64,000 bases of DNA from Bryoerythrophyllum caledonicum (lineage: Eukaryota > Streptophyta > Bryopsida > Pottiales > Pottiaceae). Position 1 is the stretch's first letter. Every line of letters begins with the position of its first letter. Positions 32,341 to 45,776 of the stretch are shown here, in pieces. The notes beneath the pieces are model-generated. The model ran no database searches. It had not been told where the DNA came from and was given only the letters and a program-made list of their open reading frames with translations. The DNA lies in contig OZ020514.1 in the NCBI GenBank assembly GCA_963971425.1, forward strand, positions 42,259,158-42,323,157, in the 5' to 3' direction. The position numbers were made by a program, and so were the translations under genes.

Positions 32341-33870
32341 TACGTATACTTGTTTTAGTGTATGTTTTTCGTTTATTTGATGTTGGTTAGGACTCTCGAT
32401 CTGTTGTGGTTATCGATCTTTCTTTACACGACAGGGCCTCACCTAGGTCGTTTACCTCTTGGCCCTCTTCCGACTGACCCATTCTATCTACGACAATCAA
32501 CACCTCTACTGGTTGGCAAAATGGACATGGTGGAGTAGCACTAAATGTTGAAGGCCTTCAAGGCTCAACAACTCGTTGAAAAGGAAACACAACATCGATG
32601 GGCAAGCAACAACCTCTACCGTAACCAAATGATTGAACTTAACAGTGCTTTAGCACGTGGCGGACGCAATTGGGGTCTATCTAAAGCAAATCCATACCTC
32701 ATAGATGTCATGGGGTCTCTTAAGAATCAAGACCACGGGACCAAATGGCAAGAAGCGTTGAGGCAACGCCTTGAGGACTAGCGTTGCCACGCGTTCCAAC
32801 ACGAGGATGAAAGGAAATGGCAACAAGCAAATGCGATTCCCAATAGAAAACAATGTTCCTGGGGTTGTCAAGGCTGCAAGGTGCCGTGTTTTCTAAGAGG
32901 TCGGGCTTTTGTTGGATAGTGGCGGCAGAAGCCCAAATTTAGTTTGACATTGCATCAAAGGTGTTCTTGTAATAGGCAAAACGCGCGGATGTCACCGTGG
33001 ATAGACATGTTTGGTAGGACGTTGAAACAACCATGGTCACGTCTGAGTGCAACGTCGTAGAAAATGCAGGAGGTCCACATCTGCCGCCGCGTTCATTTTT
33101 ATTGTGAGATGACTCCAGATCGTTGACAAGAAGCAAAATACTAAGAAAATGGATTAATGAAAACATCACGAAATATGTGTATGAAAATGTCACTACAAAC
33201 ATGTGGGGTTATCCAAATGATGTTGCCTATGACATTGGTGTACACATTTATAATGTGTACACCAAGTCATGCTCAACAGTACTACCGTGGAGGACCGCCA
33301 TGCACATTTCTACTATGTTGCGTCTCCTTGCTGTTACATGGAAGCCTCTCTTGCTAGTGGAATGTATATGACACCATCTGCGATTGCCTCCCTCAGTGGC
33401 TCCGTGACCAACATTTTCGGTTGTAAATCAGCAAAGTGCTCTCATTTTGCACATCAGCTATAGAAGAGATGGATTTAAGTAAGAGGATGGACATCATCTA
33501 AGGACAAATTATCTTACATTCATAGTAGATGAAATTTGTCGTAGAGAAGGAAGAGTCGAAGGGCGACTTATACCAAAGCGACCTCCACATCATCCACATT
33601 TTACGATTAAAAGTGTGGGTGAGAGCAAACTGAACTTACGATTTTGCCATGGAGCGGTGAGGACAGAGCTAGCTACGAGCAAAGAGGGAGACATGCGGCA
33701 GATCAAGATGGCAAGGGGAGAGCTTAGAAGAAAGAAGCACAAGGGCAAGAGGAGGGATGGCCATTGCCAGCTAACCCTAGCGATAGTTGACCTCAGCCAT
33801 GGCAAAAAATCCCTAGCCATAGCAGACATAGTGTTCGCCACCGTAGAGAGGTTGCAGGAGTAGCAAAAGC
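32341..33870 (+). other. Unidentified open frames after the retrotransposon
   Basis: 32545-32781 encodes 78 residues rich in Gln, Arg and Leu (RWASNNLYRNQMIELNSALA). 33147-33371 encodes WINENITKYVYENVTTNMWG and continues to KPLLLVECI; 33615-33863 encodes a Lys/Arg-rich frame (RGELRRKKHKGKRRDGHCQL). These read smoothly enough to be decayed coding sequence, but I recognise no domain and cannot join them into one gene. The start of the block may include the retrotransposon's 3' LTR. Confidence 0.25.
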
Positions 33871-36090
33871 GAACTCAAGAATTTATAAGCTTACAAGTTA
33901 ATACCTCCTTCCATGCTTTTATTTATGCTATCAAAAGAGTTATTGACATCTTTCTTTGATGTGAATGTGTGCCTTGACCCCAAGGTAGATGTAGAAGTGG
34001 CAAAGGAGTACCAGTGGCAGCAAGAGGACTAGTACAAGGTCTTTCCGGATCATGTAAGAGAGATCGAGGAGGTATGTAGTCGTGTCGCCGAGTTAAAGAG
34101 TGCTTCAACGCTTTTGACATGACAACCTCTCATTAATCTTGACCTTTTTTTGACGTTACAGATGATAGTTGTGTTGTTAATGAAGACGGGGGCAATACGT
34201 CTAATTTTGCTTACAAGTGATTGTGGTCTCCAAATGCATTTATTTTCACATGCAAGTTCTTTTACTAGCTTGTGTAGATGTTAGATGTTTTGTTCCTATG
34301 TAATTGGAGAAAGTCAATCCATCGAGCTCTAGAATGGATGCAAGTGTGCACTCTAATGTGTCATCCTTCTAAACTCTTGCAGGAAGAGATTGAAGCACCA
34401 GGTGAGCCATCAATCGACCACGACATGCTGCAAAGACCTCAAAAGTTGCAAAGTCAACAAAGCACACGACTGAGGTTGCAAAAAGAAAATCCCAACACCA
34501 GACCCAACTGGTCTATCAAAACCTTTATAGGTTGTATCAAAGGTGATTCATAAGTATCTACTATTTTTTTGGTTTTTCTTTCATTTTTGATACAAATATA
34601 AACAAGTATTCAAGGGATAATGTGCTAAACCCGCATACAAAGTGATCTTCCGCAAATGTAGTAGCTTGGTTACAAAATAATGCTATGAGGATAGCTACAT
34701 TATTATGTAGGCTGGAAGCGACAAGAAAGTTGAGGCCATTCAAAGAAAGTGATGGGGCAACAGTCTTGGCGTCATTCATATCTAGGAAGTATGGTAGTGT
34801 TTCTTGTGATGTTTAAAATAGAAACTGTTGTGTTTAATCGTGTTAGATGAGACATACTTTATATGTCATACTTTGAATTAGTAGAATACAGAAATGTATA
34901 GGATGCTTTGTATTGTTGTAGACAACAAAAGCAATAACAGTGTTGCATAGTTTACCACTGACCATGTTATCGCAGATTTGAAACCTTCCAATGTACGTTG
35001 ATGGCATGTTCATCTTTCACATCAGAGCTAACAGTGTTGCACGGCTCAACTCACAATTCATGTTCATTCCACATTAAAGAGAAATCAGGAATACGGTTAT
35101 GTTTGAAAATGTAGGCTGGTGGGGTTTTTTTGAGATGCATTTTGTGTAGGTAGCCTATTTTTTGGTTTGAAGGACTGTATTGATTTTGTGTGCTACCTAG
35201 TATTTTAGGATCTAGAGATATTTTGTGTACATATGTGAAATGGTTGCAAGTCATTCACATCTTTAATCTTCATCCCCTTGTTTTAACATTTGTATGCTCC
35301 TAAGTATCCTTGGAGAGGAGTGGCCCCATTAGCTAATAGATGAGTGTCTTAGTGATGCCCGACTCTTGCTATAGGGAGGATGGATTCAAAATCTAGTTTT
35401 CTTAGGATTCCATGAATGGGTTGGAGGTTTTGCTTGTGTAATTTTTTCTTGCATAAGGTCTTGCCGGAATCCTAAAATGTTGTTGGATGTAAGGAGGTAC
35501 TTGTTGGTTCATTGGCCATAACCGGATCCAAGTCCGTACAAATTTGTCATTGTAGTATTTGAAAAGAATTAGGAATCACTTTCTGCGTGGCCGGCTGTCC
35601 GGCAGCGTTCCCTGTAGTTGAGAAAGAGTACGTATTGTCCTAGTGTTTGTGTTCTTGTTTTCTTTTTGCTTTGGTTGTATTGGAATGTGGATTCTTTTGC
35701 CACTTTTATATACTGAAGGAGAATTTGGAGAATTTTCCCTCTCCCAACAGGACGCACCCTTCAATAGCTAAATCCACAAGAATAAACTAGAGCTTGAGTA
35801 TTGTCACTTGTTGACAACGTCTTCAAATACGGAAAAATATAACAAAATAGGGAGAAAAGGAGAATCTTCTAGTCAACTGGAAAGAGTAGTCGACCGGATA
35901 GATTAGAGAGAGTATAGAAAGTTGTTGAAAAGGTAAAGGAGGAAGTAATATTGATTCACTTCTAGCTAGCTACTTTACAAAATCCCACGTACAATACACG
36001 AGTGAGTAGTTGGGGTGTTTCTGACATTAGAAATGCTTGAGGGGATGCATCCGTAACATTCGTGTTCCAACAAGTGTTGATGTGGCAAGT
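33871..36090. other. Non-coding interval
   Basis: No gene is recognised. 34278-34553 is a short open frame without a domain. A TTAGCTAATAGATGAG word at 35329 recalls a tRNA D arm but is not followed by a good tRNA. Confidence 0.4.
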
Positions 36091-36094
36091 GCGT

Positions 36095-36605
36095 TGGTGA
36101 TGTGAATTGTGGCTTAGAAATTTATTCATAATACATTTGAGATTAACTAATCAATAATTATAAAATAACTTGTAAGGTAATTTAATATATGACTAAAAAA
36201 ATTCCATGGATATGTTTACATACCTACTGACGTAGATGGATGCCTATTTATGTCCGGTAGTACTGATGTGCCATGTACGTGGGTGACCGTGGATTGTGCC
36301 TTAGAAATTCATTCGTAATACATTTGAAAATAACTACTATATTGCTAAAAAATAACTAGGGCACTAATATAATTTATAACAAAAATATAACTTGTCAATA
36401 TTTCTACATAATTGTTGACGTGAATGGTTGCCTATTTACGTGCGATAGTGCTGATGTCCAAGTATGTGGGTGAGGTGGATTGTGCCTTAGTAATTTATTT
36501 GTAATACATTCGAGAATAAACTACTATATAATTGTAAAATAACTCAAGCAGTAATATAATATATGACTAAAAAATACTCGTGGATTGTGCCTTAGTAATT
36601 GGACG
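36095..36605. repeat. Tandem repeat with about 188-bp unit
   Basis: The phrase GTGGATTGTGCCTTAGAAAT, or a close variant, recurs near 36107, 36291, 36476 and 36581, followed in the first three by TTATTCGTAATACATTTGA-like sequence and a block of ATAACT/TATAAC. Two full units plus partial ones; the last is cut short after about 105 bp. Confidence 0.75.
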
Positions 36606-37149
36606 GTGGAAAGTTGATGAAATTGAAGTTGCGGATGAAAACTAAGCTAGGATTATGGCAGCTGAATTTGGAGGGGATGATGGCATACGCCTCCACTTTC
36701 TCACTATTTTTTGTTGAGGGGTATGTGTATAGAGAAAGAGAACTAGAAAATAGTAGTGTAAAGTGTTGTTAGAGTTAGGAGAGATGCACACCGAGTGATA
36801 CACAATAAAACTAAGTTAGGAGAGATATACACCAAGTTATATATTTTATACTTTGTGAAAATGCTTAGGAAAGGTAGTGTAAAGTAATGATACTCTTTTA
36901 AAACCCTCATATACTTTGGAGGCAAGTATATGGACCTGAGATCTTGTCTTTTGAGGCTGGTTTTGTGTAGACGACCAATCCAATCTAGATCTAGTCAATC
37001 TACCTACCTCTGATCCATTTATAAACCTTTTTGAGGCCCGCATTTTGAAGAGGAAGAACACAAAAGACAACTCAAGTTTTGGCACAATGAGCACTTCTAC
37101 TTTTAAAATCTATAAGTTGTATGAGTATCATTTAGTGATTGATTTTGAA

Positions 37150-37800
37150 GTTAGTATATGGTTATTGTGTAGTAAGTATTTCGTCATTTCATAGTAATAC
37201 TATTTCTTTGTTTGCATTATTCTGTAGTTTGTGAGAATCATTGTATTGTTTTTTATGAGTAAAAATATAGTTAATGTGAAGTAATTATTTAGTCATTTCA
37301 AAGTAATAAAGAATGACATAACAGAGTTGTTCTATAGTTATATTAGATTCATTCTATAGTTATTTCGGAATCATTATGTAGTTGTTTTCAGTAAATACAC
37401 AGTTATTCTATGATAACTATGTAGATATTTTGAAGTGATACAATTCTACTTTGATTAGTCATTCTATTGTAGTGTGAGATTTATCTTGTAGTTGTTTTGA
37501 ATAAATATATGGTTATTGTGTAGTAATTATTTAGTCATTTCAAAGTAATACTTTTGCTTTGTTGAATCAATCTGTGGTCATGTCAAAGTCATTGAATAGA
37601 TGTTTATGAGTAAGTACATAATAATTGTGTAGTAATTAGTTAGTCAATTTTATAGTGATACACTTCTGCTTAGTTCGATGATTCTGTGGTTATATCAAAG
37701 TCATTCTGTAGTTTATTTGAGTAAGTATATATTTATTGTATAGTAAATGTTTAGTCAATTTAAAGTATTACAATTCTGTTTTGTTTAGTAATTATGTTTG
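37150..37800. repeat. Satellite-like array with about 110-bp unit, six copies
   Basis: The phrase GTTATTGTGTAGTAATTATT followed by TAGTCATTTCAAAGTAATAC recurs, with changes, from 37152, 37263, 37393, 37503, 37612 and 37723. Each unit also contains CATTCTGTAGTTGTTTTGAG-like sequence. Copies differ by roughly 10-20 per cent, so the array is old. No coding. Confidence 0.85.
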
Positions 37801-38256
37801 CTAGCATGAAAGTACCATGAAGGAGATTTGATAATACCATGTAGAAGATTTAGTATCATGTGGGAGATTTAAAGATTTAGTGTTATTTTAGAACATCCAA
37901 CTCTTGAAGCTCATTCATGACTAAAAGTTAGTTTTTTGTTAGGCATATTTTTTACAAGTGCTTGTAATCTATATTGGGGATATATGGTCTACAAAAATAG
38001 TTCATAAACAACTATGGTTAAGTTACAAAATATCAATGAAATAACTAAATAGTGTGCTAAAGATTTCATCCAACCAAACGCCTCCACGTAATAGCAAGGG
38101 GGTCCCAAAAGAAGTGAAATGTAAATTACCACACATGATTTCACGTCATCAAAGGAAACACGTCATCATCCACGTCAATTGCGACTTCAAATTCCACCTC
38201 ATTGTAAAACCCACATCAATATTGATCTCAAAATCCACGTAACAATCAAATCCATG

Positions 38257-38287
38257 TTGGCATATGGATGAGAAATCCATATGCCAA
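38257..38287. repeat. Perfect 13-bp hairpin with five-base loop
   Basis: Arm TTGGCATATGGAT (38257-38269), loop GAGAA, then the exact reverse complement (38275-38287), followed by a run of A. The upstream 200 bases repeat words such as CATCCACGTCA. It could be one end of a small transposon. Confidence 0.8.
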
Positions 38288-38575
38288 AAAAGAACAACTG
38301 CAAAAATCAATAACCCATAATAATAACTATGCCATTTTCCAAAATTTCTATAGTTTTTCTTCGGTTTTGTCTCTTTATATATTTATGAATTGCCCATCTA
38401 TAACTGAACAAAGATGCAAAACTCTAGTTATTTATCCTTGAATTTCTATTTGTATTTGGTTGTTGTTACAACACAATAGACAATCTTGTCGACATCAGGA
38501 AGTTGATATTTCCAAATCAACCATGTCTAAAAAAGAACTGGACGTTTTTTGCTCCTCTAGGTAGACAGATTTAAG

Positions 38576-41345
38576 GTGACATCAATATTGAAGTCACAAC
38601 ATGTTTTTCAACGAGTTACAAAAATGCAAGTTTTTATAACGCATGCAACAAGAGGCATATTGCTTATGGTAGGAGTAAAAAATTATGATGGAACCAACCA
38701 CAATACCACTCCAATTGCACGCCATACCACCAAACCCTTTAGTGAGGTGGCAAAAATTTTCAAGCGAGAAAGCTATAGAGCATCGTCGAACCATCAGAAG
38801 GCACTAGGCTTGTGCAATTGGGGGACCACGGGTCTAGAATGCTCTGCCACTAGTACTATCCTTCATTATGTGGTTCCAGGCATAGATGCTTACTCTAGAT
38901 AGGAATAGGTGACTACCACCCCGTATATGCTGATATTCATAGACCGCTTGACACCTAAGCGCCCCTAGTATCCTAAGGCTACCGTGGACTTGAACAAGAT
39001 GCATGTTGGCCAAACACCTGGGACTATTCCGGCCTTTAGAATGACAGTCCAGTGGAAATCTCTACCCTATGCCTAGTAAAAGGAAGGAGTAGCCTAGATG
39101 ATCATGTTCGCCAATTTGAGCACATGATGTGGCACGATGGAGAATTGGATGTGCAAGTGGTTATCAACCTATTCGGCAATACCATCAATAAAAAAGTGGG
39201 TGCTTGTTATAAAACATGCTAGGAGAACCACTATTTTTGCTCATGGAAGGAGGTCAAGGCAACTTTCGGAGAAGATGCAGAGATTAGACCATGGTGAAGC
39301 GGTCTAATAGAAGCTGAAATCTTTTCACTAGCAGGACTGGAAGAAGGTCGAAGATTACTATGAACGCTTCATGACATTAATAAAATGTATCCAATCGAAC
39401 TTATAAAGGTCTTATGAATCACTAACTTTCAGGCAGGTCTCCTTGTATATATCAAAGTCACCACAAGTATTGCTTTAGTCAACCTTCATTGACCTAGTAG
39501 AAGAAGCATTGAAGTGTGAGGAGAATTACATGGATTCCAATGAGACACCCACTAGAGTTGAGGTTGGACAAAGTGACAGGGTGGCAAGGGCAACACCTCG
39601 ACCAACAATAACATCAACACAAGAGCGACCAATGAAGTTTCACACTCGGTGCAAGAGAGCTATTCATATCCATGTGAACTGCTTGTTTAATCTAGTGAAC
39701 GTCGAGGGTATTGCAGAAAGAACCACAGAAAGCGAATCAATGAGCGACAAGGAAGTGAACATTAGACCCGAAGATATGACCTTTGAAATTAATGCCTAGA
39801 TCTTTACTCTTGTGACATATCATTAACATTTTTAGTTGTTGATGGCGTCTGATAAGCTTATAAGAAAGTTGGCTAAATCGACCTTGCTTCTACAAGAGTA
39901 TGATTTTGAAGTAGTCCACAAGGCGGGTTTGCAAACTTGTATGTTGATGGCTTGATCCGCAATCCACATCCGTTGGAAGAGGACTTGACTTGTGCCAACC
40001 CATCGTTCAACTAGGTTTCATTTTAGAAAATGGAGTTCTACTTAAAGATGGTCAAATAAAACAAGGAAGGTTGTTCCTAGGCCCAACCAACTTCTTCAAT
40101 TGATACATCTAGTTCATGGAGAATCGGGCCATTTCAGAATACACCAAACATATTCAATGTAAAGTAGTTTGTATTTGTGGGTGGAAATGCAACAAGAGGT
40201 GACAACCTACGTAAGAAGATGTGAAGTTTGCAATTGAGTGCGATCAAGCTTCAACACTCTAACTCCTCTATTACGGCCTTTACCAATCATAGGTTTGGGT
40301 TATAGGTGGAGTCTTGACTTTGTTGAGCCATTGATGACTACATTACAAGTGCGAAATATGTACTTGTAGTGGTTGAGCACTTCAACAAATGCATTCAGCA
40401 AGTAGCACTACCATCAAATTATATGGGGCTTGCAACAACGACATTCTAAGACCATATGTTGGCAAAATTTGGAGCTCATGCTAAAGTTTTGATAGGCTAA
40501 CAATAAGAATTTCTTAGAGCATTTGCAAATCGTTGCACTAAGGCTTTGATTGATCACTATACAACATCATTAAGTCATCTAGAGGCTCATGGATTGGCAA
40601 AGAGGGTGGTTCAAATAGTCAAGTGCAACTTCCTCAAATACGAGTTGTTGAAGGTAATCATTGAGATTAGAATTTGAAGCTACCAGAAATAGCAATGGGC
40701 TACCGTATTAGTTGACAAGTCTATCTTGCATCTTGTAGCCCTTCTCAGCTAATATATGGCAAAGAGCCAATATTACCGTTGGCATCAAGGAAGAATTTGG
40801 ATTTTATAGTGGACTTGGATGATCTCGGAGTTTAAGCACAAGCCTAAGTATTTCTAGAGTGCTACGCCAATGGCTATGGAAAAATTTGCAATGGCGCAAT
40901 ATAAAGATACAGTGAGATATGAGCGTATTACAAGTGGGGTCTGACAAGTCTAAACTTTGCCAATTTAAGGTTGAAGACTAGGTTTATTTACACTGTGAAG
41001 CACCAACAACCTTAGATGTTTGAGCAAGGAGGATCATTTTATGGTTCAAGGCAATTTTTTCCAATAAAATACTTCCTCTGAAGGCAAACGATGGACATGA
41101 GTTCAAAGACCATACGAAGTTTTGTGCTGTCATTTAGCAATCGAAGGAGTTGTAAATTTTGAATTGGCAGTAATTCCACCTAGATAAAAAAAATTGTTTC
41201 AAGAGAGAGCAAGGATGTTGCCACTATATGGCTATGCGATTTGTGTTAGTAAGGTTGGGATACCATATGCCGTCATTAGTTGTTCTCTCTGTTGGACGTT
41301 GGACTTGTCCTCGTTGTAGAGAATAGTCTATTTGTACTACTTTTC
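38576..41345 (+). mobile_element. Heavily decayed Ty3/gypsy element with a fossil PHD finger
   Basis: 38940-39800 carries Gag remnants (DYYERFMTLIKCIQSNL, LVEEALKCEENY) and a broken zinc knuckle (RCKRAIHIHVNC). From 39838 the pol part aligns base by base with the intact integrase region at 30.2-32.0 kb: SDKLIRKLAKS, QEYDFEVVHKAG, then HGESGHFRIHQT, RRCEVCN, and the integrase core near 40300-40650 with many stops. At 41205-41330 GGACTTGTCCTCGTTGTAGA matches the last cysteines of the PHD finger. No methyltransferase or reverse transcriptase sequence is visible between its Gag and RNase H parts. Differences are spread evenly and many are C/T or G/A, so the copy is old. Confidence 0.8.
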
Positions 41346-44300
41346 AAGTAATTGCTAATAATCTTTCATATCAATGGAAGATATAGATACTTGTGACATT
41401 ATTTGTTGGAGTATGAGTTGTAATTCTTGATATTGCAGCTTGGAGAAAGATTTTGTGGAGTCCAACTAAAAGTTGAAAGAGATTGAGGATAGGCCATAGA
41501 TGCATCCAACTTATCTTTTTAACTAATGATTGATCCAAGCCTAGCTATGTAGGGAGCCTATCACATATCTACTGTACTATGTTGATCGTATTGTAAGTTT
41601 AGTGAATGTTATTTGGTTGTAATGGATTTGAGTATGTAATTCTAGCTGAATTGCAAGGGCGCTTTACTCAGCTAGGGAAGCAATTGGATGGTTGTTTATC
41701 CATGCTTTGTTTTAGCCAGGATTTGCCTTTAAAAATTTGTATATAGTTCATTGTTGGTACTCTTATAGTTTACAACACCTTTTATTAGTGATGCCAAATG
41801 ATACAACAAATGCATCCAATTGTGAATAGCATGGCACAAAAAAAATAGGGATGAACAATATTTATATCTTTTGTCGCTTTTGCTTCCAATGGGGAAGCAA
41901 AATATTTAAAAGCCATGATAAATGACTTTGAGCATGTCACGTATTGTTTCTTTATCATTCTAAAGGAGGTTGGTCAATAAAGGCATTCTATGACACTAAA
42001 CGGTGATTATATCTCATATTTCTTGTTATGTCTTATAATTTTTTACCTAATAATTTATATATTCATGTGTTTTAAATTTGGTGTGTTAAATGATGTGTAG
42101 AGTCATTCTCGAATGATGATTGAAATGCCTCATAAATTGAGCGTATAAGGTCACAAATAGAAGGAAAAGTTATAAACTATCAATCGTATTCGTCAAATAA
42201 CAAAGATTTGAGGAAGCGGCCTAAGTATTGGTTATTCAAGATGACTAAATTCATACTACGGCAAGAAGATTCTCACAAGGTAATTCTTGGGCCTTGGATT
42301 CAACTTTCAAGACTACTAGTATGACCCTACCTTATGCAAGAGTTGTACTAAATCAAGATGACAAAGACATACCAATGCTCTTTATATTATGCAGAAAGAA
42401 TAAACAAGAGGTTCTAGAATAAGGGCATGAGGACATTGTAGTGCAATTGGCAAATATTGTTGTGTTTGTATCTATTGAGATGGTTGGACCTTTTGGATAT
42501 ATAATTGACAAACACAAGACTTTGTTAAACTCTAGCCGCAAGTTTGTGAACAATTATGAGTATTGTTTGACCATGGTTGATGGTGATAGTGTACAAATGG
42601 CTCGAAAGATTATATAATGACATTTTTATATGATAAAAGCTTTGAGTGAGAATCTTCTCACTTGAGTTTTCATCCTTACAGAAGAGAAAGTATGAAGATA
42701 CCACCATGTTTGATGCATTGTCTAAAAGAAAAACATTTCAACCTAAACCTTGAGAAGATCTTATAAGATTTTGGACATATACCAGGTATTCATGATTAAA
42801 TTGAGAAAGGCTCGGCAAGAAAGAATATACCACGGAGGAGGTTATTGCTTTAATTTGGCCACCTCTTTGCTATTGGAGGTGTACCTTTTATATGGGTGAT
42901 TCAAAAAGGTATTCATGAAGAGGCAATGACAAAGAACATTGATGGCAATTGGAAGGAGGGGAGAGTAAAAACTTTGTTAGGAGGAGAAGCAATAAATGTG
43001 GATGATTCTAATGAGAGAAGCAAATGCAGTAGACAAATACATGATCTAATTGACAAGTGGATGGATTGATTTCAAATGTGAAATCATTTGCGGATATTTA
43101 CATCATTTGAGAAGCAAATAAAAAGATAGATATATTGTAAAGGTTTGTGACACGTATTTCTAAGCCATTTACTTTTCATAAACCTCCTACCATTGACCTT
43201 CTACAACGTGGCTCTATAGCAATCATATAAGCAAGTGTGTAGCGACTAGAATGTTACATGATAAATATGCAAGACACTTGAAGTTAGAAAGGTTTTGCTT
43301 AACAACTTGCTTCAAAACGTCTAGCATATGTGCTTGTGGCACATTCTATGCAAAACATGACCTTATTTCCTCAAGTTTCCAAAGTTCAATGTCACATTTG
43401 TACGGTGTAGAATACGATTAAAGAGGGAGATGAGTATGTGGTTTGCAAAAATTGTAAGTCTGCCTTGACTTTGGAATAGATTTGTTATGTTTTCTTACAT
43501 TCTACCAAACTCAAACAATTTTAATTATATCTTCCTTGTGTAGTTTATAAGAACGTAGATCTAATGGAGCTCATGTCAAAATTGCAAATGAAACTTGTGG
43601 TTAAAAAATCATGGTATATTTGCCTCACCTTACAAATGTCTCTATTCATTTGATACACATTTTTAACACTTTAAACCCGTATAAGGTAATGTGTAACTAA
43701 ATAATATAATTTTTAAGCATTCCTCAAACTTTGAACCAATCTTGCACTTGAAAACATCCCCATTCAAAACCTTGAGGTACTCAAATTGAACCTTAACCTC
43801 TAAAGACCAAGAAATTTTTGAAGAATATCTATTGCATTGATAAAAAAAAATCCAAAATGAATTTGTTGATAATGTAATCGTACGATCTTTTTATGGACTT
43901 GAACAAAATGATGTGATAATTTTACTGTGAATTTTTTTTTGTACAAAGATGATTACATTTAAAGTGTGACCATATCTTGATCAATAAGAGATTAACTCCT
44001 TGGACCTCCTAAAGTCATGAGCCATCTTGCTGGAGTTTTTATCCAAGAGGTAAAATCCATGCTTGCGATTCCTATGTTGGACGAGCTAACACAAGAAACT
44101 TCCAGTTGGTACTTGAGTGGAAGCATAGTACCTAGGAGGCGCTGACCATGGGGCCTAATGGGCGTGAGGTTTCTAGCAAAATGAGACGGCCTCAATCATA
44201 GGATCTACTTCCGACTAGGATAGGCGCTAGAAGCCGGGCTATAGAGACAAAGGGGCAAAAGATGGAATTTTTCAAGTTTATGACAAGCATAGGAAGATAT

Positions 44301-45776
44301 ATATTAGATATATTAATCTTAAATAAGAAAATAATAAATGATAAGTCTATTTTTATTAAATGATAGGATGATAAATATACTATATATGCAATATATCTTA
44401 GATAGTATATACTATATTTGCAATATATCTTAGATAGTATATACTATATATTGTATATACAATATAGTGTCTATGTATATTATCTACTATGTATAAAAAA
44501 TATATTATTTATGTCACATATTCTAAACAACACATGATTTATTTATAGTTAATATAATATAAATAGCATATATATATTATTTTAATTTATAATGTAAATT
44601 CTAATTATTTTAGTATGTGCAATGTATAGTAACTTGATATATGTAGCAAATGTGATATAACGCCATATTCATTGAAATGAGACATTTTAGAGTTAATTTA
44701 TCATGGTGTCTAATTATAGATAAATTTTTTTTCAATAAGTTGAGACTATTTATTGAATTGAGACATAATCTCAATTGAAATTGCCACCTAATACGTCCAA
44801 AAAAATAGCAAGAACAGAATTACTCCATGAAAATTTAAGCGGCAATAAATTTGAGTACCCTAGTAGGGTTCAAAATTGGACTAAAATAAGACAATATACA
44901 CTCATTTACAAGCCACCTAGAATGCATGTCTTTTCATTTAAAAGAGAAACAAAATTTACCAATTTCAATAGATTATACAATTTTCAATCAACACGGTCTT
45001 TGAAATACCAATCACTAAAAAGTTAGCACATATTGTAGAAATACATTCAATCATTTATATTAATAGAAAATATCAATGCATCAAGGATAAATGCACAATT
45101 AATCAAACTCACAATGTTTACCAAAGTTTATCCATCAATAATGTAAAAAAATAACGGCAAAGTTGAATAATATTGAAAGCAATACAATGCATCACTATAT
45201 GAAACTACAAATTCTTATCTAATTCTATCTACAAATATGTTACGTGCACATTCAAAGTCTACAATTCCATCATAGACCCCAATGTTTAGTACATACTTTA
45301 TAGGATATCCAGTCTGGAACAACACAAGTTCAAATAAGAACAAGCACCCTCACCTATTTTATATTGGTAGCATAATTCTAGTCATAAAAAACCACAAAAC
45401 CTTTTGAAATCTAATATTCAGCTAAAGATGCCTTGATTATGTCTACCTGTGATTTCAGGATTTTGAGCCAAGTGGAGCTAGTGTTCCCACGAAACCTAGG
45501 CTTCCAAGCCATTATAAAGCAATCTATATATACCTAGATTGGTTTAGATTCAAATTCTTCTATCTTATCGTTTCCATGACTAGAATCTCACCTTTTGTAC
45601 GTTTCGAAATCCACATGACGTTGGGATGCAAGTTTGTAGTGTTGCACTTTAATCTCATGAGAATGTTCACCATCTGGATGTCGATTAGTCAATGCCAAGG
45701 CAATTCAAAATGGGCAAAAATCCCTATTAGCAGAACATATTGCAAGTACATAGCCCTCGTACACATCTCTACCAAC
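41346..45776. other. Mostly non-coding interval
   Basis: No complete gene. At 43390-43455 a short frame encodes a CHIC then VCKNCK zinc-ribbon-like pair with one stop between. The minus-strand frame 44195-43992 reads GIASMDFTSWIKTPARWLMT; not identified. The rest is AT-rich and includes the tandem repeat at 44.4 kb. Confidence 0.35.
44374..44465. repeat. AT-rich tandem repeat, about 32-bp unit
   Basis: TATACTATATATGCAATATA followed by TCTTAGATAG occurs at 44376, again with one change at 44406, and partly at 44438. Confidence 0.8.

Noticed and set aside
35325-35400. Possible tRNA or SINE head: TTAGCTAATAGATGAG with GGATTCAAAATC downstream
   Set aside because: The stems do not pair well and no discriminator or acceptor stem is visible.
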